In this document: positions 55,696 through 64,000 of the stretch, one piece after another
How the letters are laid out: each line of letters begins with the position of its first letter
Numbering within the stretch: position 1 is the stretch's first letter
Assembly (NCBI RefSeq): GCF_029017505.1
Contig: NZ_JAQGEI010000010.1
Span: 1-64,000, forward strand
From: Sedimenticola hydrogenitrophicus
Lineage (GTDB): Bacteria; Pseudomonadota; Gammaproteobacteria; Chromatiales; Chromatiaceae
Reading direction: 5' to 3'
Length of the DNA: 64,000 nucleotides
Translations under genes and position numbers: made by a program
Notes under the pieces: model-generated
Seen by the model: only the letters and a program-made list of their open reading frames with translations
Database searches by the model: none
Told to the model about the DNA's origin: nothing

Positions 55696-55856
55696 AGGCC
55701 ATTTCTGTCAAACGAAGTACCATCTTGCTTGTCTTTTCGTCCGTCTACGGCGTTGCGCCAAGGGTCACATGGGCCCAGCTATGCTCCCCTTGGTGCGCCT
55801 TGCAGACAAACGAAAAATTCGCCGCAATCGGGTACTTCGTGTTCCGGCAATGGCCT
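55696..55856. repeat. 161-bp fold-back element with shared core
   Basis: Imperfect inverted arms start AGGCCATT and both contain ACGAAGTACC (left near 55713, right as GGTACTTCGT near 55831). The core at 55749-55805, read on the minus strand, starts GCAAGGCGC and ends GCGCAACGCC, like the cores at 20.9-21.1 and 25.4 kb. Its length equals the 25.3 kb element. No coding capacity. Confidence 0.65.
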
Positions 55857-55946
55857 TATCCGGGTTCTGCCGGCGCATGCGCGGAGACCCTCATCAGATA
55901 GAGACCGCGTCACGGAGCGATTTATTGCAGCGATGCCCTGTTGCTA

Positions 55947-56393
55947 TCAACTACGCACCGTCAGCCACACCCCCAGCAGCATGATCAGCATGCCGGCAAT
56001 CTTGCGGAGATCGAGTTCCCGCACCTCGGCCCCGAGCAAACCAAAGTGATCCAACAGGGCGCCGACAATGAACTGGGCGGCGACTAGCAGCGTGAAGGCG
56101 GTGACCAGTCCGAGTCTCGGCACACTGAAGCCGATCGAGGCGACAATAATCAGACCGGCGGCGCCGGAGAGATAGGCGTACCAGGGGATGGTATGCCATA
56201 TCGACAGGTTGCCACCACGCAGAAACAGCATCGTCAGGCCGATCAGCAGGCCGCCCCCGCCATAGGTGATAAACACACTCTCCAGCGTCCCCATGCCGCG
56301 GTCGAGCAGTGCCATCAGCTGGGCCTGCAGCGCCACGGCAATGCCGCCGATCACCGCAACGCCGGAGAGTAGCAACAGATTAGATGACATCAT
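55947..56393 (-). CDS. Small DMT-family transporter (YdcZ/DUF606)
   Basis: A 148-residue membrane protein with about five hydrophobic helices, beginning with a helix containing LLLLSGVAVIGGIAVALQAQL and ending with MLIMLLGVWLTVRS. This half-size drug/metabolite-type transporter belongs to the YdcZ (DUF606) group. It lies about 45 bases after the MocR regulator and probably shares its transcript, so it may be a target of that regulation. Substrate unknown. Confidence 0.85.
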   Translation of the reverse strand: MMSSNLLLLSGVAVIGGIAVALQAQLMALLDRGMGTLESVFITYGGGGLLIGLTMLFLRGGNLSIWHTIPWYAYLSGAAGLIIVASIGFSVPRLGLVTAFTLLVAAQFIVGALLDHFGLLGAEVRELDLRKIAGMLIMLLGVWLTVRS

Positions 56394-56437
56394 GATCCCC
56401 TTGTCGGTTGTTAATTTTTAGAAGCACTGCCGCCCCT

Positions 56438-57910
56438 TCACCGGAGCGCGGCGAAAACCCGCCGCAATCGGGCTATGCCCGGCGCGATGCGCGCTTCCGG
56501 GATGCCGCCATAACCGAACAACAGCCCCAACCGCCCGGGTGGTCGCTGGTAGAGGGGTGAAACCGGATAGACCCCCACCCCGGCCGCCCGTGCCGCTGCA
56601 ATCAATGTGGATTCCCCCGCCGCCAAGGCGTCCTCCCTGAACCAGACCAGCAGATGCAGACCGGCATTGGTGCCGTGCAGCTCGATCTCCGCGCCGAACG
56701 CCTGGTGCAACGCGTCGATCAGCGCGCGGCGTCGCCCCTGGTAGCGTTTGCGCATGCGCCGCAGGTGACGCTCATAATGACCCTCGCGGATAAACGCGGC
56801 CAGCACCCGCTGTTGGTGGGTCGCGGTATGGCGGTCACAGAGCCAGCGCAGGCCGACAAACGGCTCGACCAGATTGCCGGGCAGGATGACGTAACCGATG
56901 CGCAGGGCGGGAAACAGCACTTTTGAAAAAGTGCCGACATAAAGGGTGCGCCCCGCCGGGTCGAGCCCCTGCAGCGCGGGGATCGGCCGCCCCGCATACC
57001 GGAACTCCCCGTCGTAGTCATCCTCCAGGATAAATCGGTTGTGCTGTTCCGCCCACTCCAGCAACGCCAGTCGCCGGGGGAGGCTGAGGATCGAGCCGGT
57101 CGGGAACTGGTGAGAGGGGGTGACGTAGATCAACCCGTTGGCACTGCCCGGATCGGGAAACTGTCCGACCTTGATCCCCGCCAGATCCACCGGTACCGGA
57201 ACCAGTGTGGCGCCGGTTGCCTGAAACGCCGTGCGTGCCCCTGGATAACCCGGTTCCTCCACTATCACCTGGCTGTCGGGAGAGAGGAACATCCGGGCCA
57301 GAATATCCAGCGCCTGTTGAGAACCGTTGACTATGCACACCTGTCCCGGATCGCAGTCACATCCCCTGCCGGCGCCGGCATACTCGGCAATGATTTCACG
57401 CAGGACGGGCTCGCCCTGGGGGTGGCCATACTGATGCACGCTGTGCGTGAACAGGTGGCCGCTGAGGCGGCGCCAGATCCGCGCGGAGAGCGGATCCACC
57501 TCGACATCCCCATAACGGAAATCATAGTCGAGGGCGCGGGTGGGTAGCGTCCCGGGTTGTGCCCGGGCTTGCCAGTAGGCCAATGCGATATTGGCCTGTT
57601 CCGTCAGCCGGACCGCGGAAACGGTTTCGCCACGCCGCCTGGCCGCCGCCAGACCGGTTCTCACATCTGCGGTTGCAAGATGATCCGCCACCCGGGTGCC
57701 CGCGCCGACCCGGCCGACGATAAAGCCCTCGGATTTCAACTGGTCGTATCCCTGCAGAACCACATTTCGGGACACCCCCAGACTGTCCGCGAGCAGCCGG
57801 GAGGCGGGTAGCCGCTCCCCTTCCCTGAGGCGGCCAGCGAGGATCTGCTGCTTCAATGAGCGGTAGACCTGCATATAGAGCGCACCCTCGCCATCCAGTG
57901 TCAGCAACAT
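56438..57910 (-). CDS. PdxR-like MocR regulator with aminotransferase domain
   Basis: A GntR/MocR fusion. The winged helix is at the N-terminus (QILAGRLREGERLPASRLLADSLGVS), the aminotransferase domain has PLP lysine in TFSKVLFPALRIGYV and the PdxR-typical LIYVTPSHQFPTG. ATG 57910 is preferred because it leaves room for a palindrome-containing promoter region; ATG 57967 is an alternative. PdxR proteins control PLP synthesis. Here the divergent gene is a PNPOx-like flavoprotein, which fits a vitamin B6-linked role. Confidence 0.9.
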   Translation of the reverse strand: MLLTLDGEGALYMQVYRSLKQQILAGRLREGERLPASRLLADSLGVSRNVVLQGYDQLKSEGFIVGRVGAGTRVADHLATADVRTGLAAARRRGETVSAVRLTEQANIALAYWQARAQPGTLPTRALDYDFRYGDVEVDPLSARIWRRLSGHLFTHSVHQYGHPQGEPVLREIIAEYAGAGRGCDCDPGQVCIVNGSQQALDILARMFLSPDSQVIVEEPGYPGARTAFQATGATLVPVPVDLAGIKVGQFPDPGSANGLIYVTPSHQFPTGSILSLPRRLALLEWAEQHNRFILEDDYDGEFRYAGRPIPALQGLDPAGRTLYVGTFSKVLFPALRIGYVILPGNLVEPFVGLRWLCDRHTATHQQRVLAAFIREGHYERHLRRMRKRYQGRRRALIDALHQAFGAEIELHGTNAGLHLLVWFREDALAAGESTLIAAARAAGVGVYPVSPLYQRPPGRLGLLFGYGGIPEARIAPGIARLRRVFAALR

Positions 57911-57915
57911 CGCCC

Positions 57916-57933
57916 CCAATATTGGTACCAATA
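57916..57933. promoter_or_regulatory. Overlapping palindromes in the MocR-flavoprotein gap
   Basis: CCAATATTGGTACCAATA contains two overlapping perfect palindromes (CCAATATTGG and TATTGGTACCAATA), so CCAAT occurs twice in direct order. It is a likely operator of the MocR regulator. Seen directly; binding inferred. Confidence 0.5.
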
Positions 57934-58013
57934 AAAAACCATTAATTGGATCTTTTACAAGGTCCATTAGTCAATGATCATAGCTCAAGTTCACTGATTA
58001 TGGAGCATAAAAA

Positions 58014-58676
58014 ATGACCAGCAACACTCCCGGCAGACACCGCATACAGCGACACAAGGAACGTGGCCATTATGACCCGGAAACCATCCATGCAATTCTC
58101 GACCAGGGCAAGATCTGTCACGTCGGTTTCCACCTGGAGGGCCAGCCGTTTGTGATCCCCATGGCCTATGCCCGCCAGGGTAATGCGCTGATCCTGCATG
58201 GGGCTCCCAATTCACGGCTGCTCCGGCAACTGGCCGGCGGCATGCCGGCCTGTGTGACGGTGACCCACCTGGATGGTCTGGTACTGGCGCGCTCGACCTT
58301 TCACCATTCGCTCAACTTTCGCTCCGTGGTGGCATTCGGCACCGCCAGGCCGGTGCTTTCCCTGGAGGAGAAACAGGCGGCGCTGGTCGCACTGACCGAG
58401 CACCTGGCCCCCGGCAGAACGGCGCTGGCCCGGGCCGCCACGGATCAGGAGGCGCAAGCGACCCAGGTGGTCCGGTTTGAAATCGAGGAGGCGTCGGCAA
58501 AGATCAGAAGCGGCCCACCGCTGGATAATCCCAAGGATGTGCCGCTGGATGTCTGGGCGGGGGTGGTTCCGATCCACAGCATTGAGGCCGAGCCGATTCC
58601 CGCGCCGGACCTGAAGCCCGAGCTAAGGACCTGTCAGCCGGGACCGACAGCCGCGGTCAAAGCACCAGTTCCGTGA
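58014..58676 (+). CDS. Pyridoxamine-5'-phosphate-oxidase-like flavoprotein (NimA-like)
   Basis: A 220-residue split-barrel FMN-binding protein. The pattern HVGFHLEGQPFVIPMAY and the central LHGAPNSRL are typical of the NimA-like group, followed by RSTFHHSLNFRSVVAFG. It faces a PdxR-like regulator across a short gap with palindromes, which suggests control by PLP or related ligands. Its substrate is not known. The stop overlaps the end of the convergent HDOD gene by 20 bases. Confidence 0.88.
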   Translation: MTSNTPGRHRIQRHKERGHYDPETIHAILDQGKICHVGFHLEGQPFVIPMAYARQGNALILHGAPNSRLLRQLAGGMPACVTVTHLDGLVLARSTFHHSLNFRSVVAFGTARPVLSLEEKQAALVALTEHLAPGRTALARAATDQEAQATQVVRFEIEEASAKIRSGPPLDNPKDVPLDVWAGVVPIHSIEAEPIPAPDLKPELRTCQPGPTAAVKAPVP

Positions 58677-59634
58677 GTTGCTGAAACAGCGTAAGTATTG
58701 GTTGCAGGGTCCGGTCCGGCAGTGCGTGGGACTCGCTGCCGGCCGGTTTCTGATCGAGATAGGTATGTGCCAGCGCGTCGGCCTGACGCAGCAGCGCCAG
58801 CGGTTCGGATGCCGGTGCCGGGCCGTGGTGGCCGGCGGTCAGGGTTATCAGCGCCTCCGGGAGCTGCCACGCCTCGAACAGCCGGGCCCCGAGTTGCGCG
58901 TGGCTGACACCCAACCGCTCCACCTCCAGTTCGGCCCCTTTATCGCCACAGTTCCGACGATGAATCACCTCCACATACTCAATCGGCATCAGCTGCAAAA
59001 ACAGCAACTTGCCGATATCATGCAACAACCCGGCAACGAACAGATCGCCGGCCGATCCCAGTCGCTGCTGTTCCGCCAGTATGCGGCAGGCGCAGGCAGT
59101 GAACAGGGCGTGGCGCCAGAAACTGTTCATGTCCATCAGATCGGGGCGGATGCCGAAAAACAGGCTCTTGACCTCGGTCGAGATCAGCAGGGCCCAGAGG
59201 TCGAACGGCCCCACGCGCAGGATGGCATCCTCCACCCGGGTGATCTGCTTCCCCGCACCGTAATACGCGGAGTTTCCCAGCTGAAGCGCCCGCGCGGTCA
59301 ACCCCGGATCGGTCTCAAGCAGTTGTATGATGCGCTCGATGCCGGCCGTCTCCGACTCGAGTTCTTTATAGACCTCAATCAGCACATGCGGCAGCGATGG
59401 CAATTTTGCGTGCTTGATCAACCAGCCCGGCAGGTCGGTTTCACGCTCCTTTTTCAACCTGGCGTTCGCCAGGTCACGGACATCCCGGGCCCCCTGATCC
59501 CAGGCATCCACGGCATCCTGACAGAAGGAGCAGATACCCAGCCGGGTGGATTCATCCTGGCGCAGCCAGTGCATACCCTGATCAATGGAAGAGGCGATGT
59601 ACCGATGGGTTCTGCCGCAGCTGATACAGATCAT
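58657..59634 (-). CDS. HDOD domain protein with N-terminal double CxxC
   Basis: A 325-residue protein. The N-terminus has CISCGRTHRY and GICSFCQDAVDAW, a probable zinc ribbon not usual in HDOD proteins. The HDOD domain follows (PSLPHVLIEVYKELES; GNSAYYG; LLHDIGKLLFLQL). ATG 59634 is chosen because GGAGGAGGGCGG is just upstream, replacing a longer frame. HDOD proteins act in signalling and gene control; enzymatic activity is doubtful. Confidence 0.88.
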   Translation of the reverse strand: MICISCGRTHRYIASSIDQGMHWLRQDESTRLGICSFCQDAVDAWDQGARDVRDLANARLKKERETDLPGWLIKHAKLPSLPHVLIEVYKELESETAGIERIIQLLETDPGLTARALQLGNSAYYGAGKQITRVEDAILRVGPFDLWALLISTEVKSLFFGIRPDLMDMNSFWRHALFTACACRILAEQQRLGSAGDLFVAGLLHDIGKLLFLQLMPIEYVEVIHRRNCGDKGAELEVERLGVSHAQLGARLFEAWQLPEALITLTAGHHGPAPASEPLALLRQADALAHTYLDQKPAGSESHALPDRTLQPILTLFQQLTELVL

Positions 59635-59902
59635 ACCGCCCTCCTCCGGCGATGGTACTGAGTTAAACCATGAATTAAAAAACCGGCCGTTCAGCTTATC
59701 GGCCCATAGCATACAAGCAGCCGCAGTATAAACACAGCCTTTTGGTTTCGCTATGTGGGTCGCGTGCCGAGGGGTTGGAATCAGGCCGGGCATATACGCG
59801 TCGGGATAGCGTAATTCCTCGGGACGCAGGCGTTTCTGGTGGGAGGGACTCAGTCGGAAACGGGGTGCCAGTGGGCGCCCCGTAGCGGTCCGCTGTCGTC
59901 GT

Positions 59903-60301
59903 TCAGCGTCCCATGCCGAACGGAATGGCGATCATTACGTATTCATGGCCGCCATAGTTGAAGCTTTTCCAGGGCTCGTCATCCCGCAAGGCCACCTTGA
60001 CCAGGTTGATCGCCTGCTGGTGGCGGGGATCACAAATCTCGCCCTGTTCATCCACCAGGTAGGCCTCAAAGTGCATGGGACAGGTGTTGACATGAAGGGT
60101 CGCCAGCAGCTGGCTTGGTATCCCGGTCTCATCGCCATCGAGAAAATCGACCGGCTCCCAGCAATCATCGGGAATCTGGATGACGGCATCATCCATCTCA
60201 CTGGATGCATCGTGCTGTGCTATGGGGAGGGGGGAGATAAATGTAGAGGCCTCGTTTGCGACTGAAAAAATCATACGTGCAGACATATCACAATGCTCCA
60301 T
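59903..60301 (-). CDS. Uncharacterised acidic protein
   Basis: A 132-residue acidic protein (ESSMDDAVIQIPDD-like region; CPMHFEAYLVDEQGEICD). I do not recognise a family. The start at ATG 60301 has an AAAGGCG site at good spacing; an ATG at 60286 is an alternative. It is divergent from the Crp/Fnr regulator. Function unknown. Confidence 0.6.
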   Translation of the reverse strand: MEHCDMSARMIFSVANEASTFISPLPIAQHDASSEMDDAVIQIPDDCWEPVDFLDGDETGIPSQLLATLHVNTCPMHFEAYLVDEQGEICDPRHQQAINLVKVALRDDEPWKSFNYGGHEYVMIAIPFGMGR

Positions 60302-60491
60302 AGTATTCGCCTTTGATCACGGCCAGCTTCAGAACCCGGGCAAAACGGCACACAGACGAAACGGACCGGCATCTCTCATCTTACTGTTTTTATTATAAAA
60401 TACTTGTAATAAGCGTAATATCAGCTTAGATACTTCATTCCCTTGTGATCTGCTATCATAACAACTCATTTCTCTGTTTTCTGTCATTCAG

Positions 60492-61184
60492 ATGACATTT
60501 GGAGCCATGGAATCCCTGGAACAGTTTCTTGGCACGAGCCCCTGGATGGAGAGCCTGACGCCTGCCCAGCAGCAGCTGGTCAGGGGCACGCTGTATGAGA
60601 AGCACTACGATGCCGGGGATATCGTCTGCCGTAAAGGATCCCCCTCTGAAGAGTGGGTAGGCATTATCGAAGGCCTGGCCAAGATCTCCTGTGAATCCCA
60701 CACCGGCAAACAGATCTCCTTTATCACCGGCATCCCGTCCGGCAGCTGGTTTGGCGAGGGCTCGCTGCTGAAACGCGAGCCGCGGCGCTACGACATTGTG
60801 GCATTACGCAAATCCCGCATCGCCTTCATGCCGGCACGGACATTTTTCACCCTGCTGGAAGAGAGCATCGGCTTCAACCGTTTCCTGCTCACCCATTTCA
60901 ACGAGCGCCTCGGCCAGTTTATCGGCTACATGGAATATGACCGTTTCCTGTCACCGGAAGCGCGGGTTGCCCGCTCCCTCGCCTCCATGTTCAACCATGA
61001 ACTCTATCCCGGCATGCATTACAAGCTGGAGATCTCCCAGGAGGAGCTGGGCAATCTCTCCGGCATCTCCCGCCAGCGGGTCAATCAGGCGCTGCATGTG
61101 CTGCAGTCGGAGAAGATCGTCGACGTGAAGTACGGCGCCATTACCATACTGGATATCGATGCGTTGAAATCTTTTGAGGCGTAA
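60492..61184 (+). CDS. Crp/Fnr family transcriptional regulator
   Basis: A 230-residue regulator. The cyclic-nucleotide-like beta-barrel domain covers about 20-130 (DAGDIVCRKGSPSEEWVGII; SWFGEGSLLKREP), and the C-terminal winged helix has LGNLSGISRQRVNQALHVLQ. It lacks the N-terminal cysteine cluster of Fnr. A second ATG at 60507 could also serve. Ligand and targets are unknown. Confidence 0.88.
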   Translation: MTFGAMESLEQFLGTSPWMESLTPAQQQLVRGTLYEKHYDAGDIVCRKGSPSEEWVGIIEGLAKISCESHTGKQISFITGIPSGSWFGEGSLLKREPRRYDIVALRKSRIAFMPARTFFTLLEESIGFNRFLLTHFNERLGQFIGYMEYDRFLSPEARVARSLASMFNHELYPGMHYKLEISQEELGNLSGISRQRVNQALHVLQSEKIVDVKYGAITILDIDALKSFEA

Positions 61185-61214
61185 CCGCGCTCCTCATAAC
61201 TCAAGGTTGGAGTC

Positions 61215-61355
61215 CAGTTCAAGACGCCGGGCGGGCCACCCCCTTTCCGGGACACACTGTGAATACGTCCCTGTACGCTCGGCGTCGGCATCCCTGCCTC
61301 CGACGGTTCCGGAAAGGGAATAGCCCGCCCTGAACGACGCCTTTTGAACTTCGAA
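61215..61355. repeat. Fold-back element with long stems between convergent genes
   Basis: The arms TTCAAGACGCC...GGGCGGGC...TTTCCGG and CCGGAAAGGG...GCCCGCCC...TTTTGAA pair over about 40 bases. A different core (GTGAATACGTCCCTGTACG...CCTCCGACGG) lies between. It occupies the gap between the convergent Crp/Fnr and fadH genes and could act as a terminator or mobile palindrome. Confidence 0.65.
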
Positions 61356-61363
61356 ACTCGCGC

Positions 61364-63648
<2,285 letters not shown>

Positions 63649-63735
63649 ACTGTGCAAAGAATTGCATCCTTGGCTGCTCTGTGCAATTGTCACTTATGAC
63701 AATTTACTGGCGATTAATGCCATGACGGCTGCCCG

Positions 63736-64000
63736 ATGAAAAAAATCACCCTGTACTGCTTTGATTATGCCTTCTCCTCCGTCATCACCGGGGTACTGGA
63801 TCTGTTCAGCTTGGTCGGGGTTACCTGGAACAGGATTCAGGAAACCACTTCAGCTCCGTGCTTCCAGGTACAACTGGCGTCACAGGATGGTCATGCGGTT
63901 CGCTGTCTGAATCGCCTCTCGCTGCAGCCGGATGCCGCCATCACGGCAATAAGCGAGAGCGATATCATATTTATCCCGCCCATCGGTGCCGATATCGACA
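63736..64000 (+). CDS. GlxA-like AraC-family regulator, 3'-truncated by window edge
   Basis: The first 88 residues, MKKITLYCFDYAFSSVITGV..., match the N-terminal DJ-1/PfpI-like domain of GlxA-type AraC regulators. The DNA-binding part would lie beyond the window. The ATG lies about 88 bases after a fold-back repeat. The call rests only on the N-terminal domain. Confidence 0.75.
   Translation, partial: MKKITLYCFDYAFSSVITGVLDLFSLVGVTWNRIQETTSAPCFQVQLASQDGHAVRCLNRLSLQPDAAITAISESDIIFIPPIGADID

Overview
The window looks like chromosomal DNA from a gammaproteobacterium. The evidence is the gamma-type order yceD-rpmF-plsX-fabH-fabG-acpP-fabF-pabC-mltG-tmk-holB-pilZ-tatD, the block lolC-lolD / comEC-exbB-exbD-lpxK-ycaR-kdsB, rne beside rluC, a three-gene sodium-pumping oxaloacetate decarboxylase, and a proteobacterial class I phosphoribulokinase homologue. 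The last two suggest a sulfur-oxidising or otherwise autotrophic relative of the Chromatiales; that placement is inference. No rRNA, tRNA, CRISPR array or transposase was seen. Layout: positions 1-4700 hold the end of a type I restriction locus, hsdR (cut by the window edge) followed by a RloC/PrrC-like AAA ATPase. From 4.9 to 6.6 kb are a class V aminotransferase and a YciA-like thioesterase. From 6.6 to 20.5 kb almost everything is on the minus strand: the fatty-acid/lipid and DNA-replication cluster, preceded by oadGAB. The normally embedded fabD is absent. From 21 to 28 kb come a yceF-type Maf pyrophosphatase directly behind a fold-back repeat, a PDC/Cache sensor protein, a cyclase-lipoprotein operon, a Nudix CoA pyrophosphatase and a MocR regulator facing a DUF1127 gene. 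From 28 to 35 kb are sppA, a HAD phosphatase, rluC and rne. From 35 to 45 kb is the envelope block (LMW phosphatase, kdsB, ycaR, lpxK, exbD, exbB, comEC, lolD, lolC). From 45 to 54.7 kb are a putrescine pair (agmatine deiminase and N-carbamoylputrescine amidase), a phosphoribulokinase paralogue that has lost catalytic residues, a dipeptidase, DUF364, a tandem universal stress protein, a lytic transglycosylase, a pterin dehydratase and a TauD-type dioxygenase. From 54.7 kb to the end are a DUF3179 protein, a PdxR-like MocR regulator facing a flavoprotein, an HDOD protein, a Crp/Fnr regulator, a dienoyl-CoA reductase and the start of a GlxA-like regulator. The gene-free gaps are unusually rich in fold-back repeats: three elements share a core that starts GCAAGGCRC and ends near CGYAACGC, one 186-207 bp element occurs twice, and there are two other cruciform-like elements. 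The points that most deserve follow-up are the degenerate phosphoribulokinase with its small downstream partner, the putative anticodon-nuclease-like ATPase in the restriction locus, the missing fabD, and the shared-core fold-back family.
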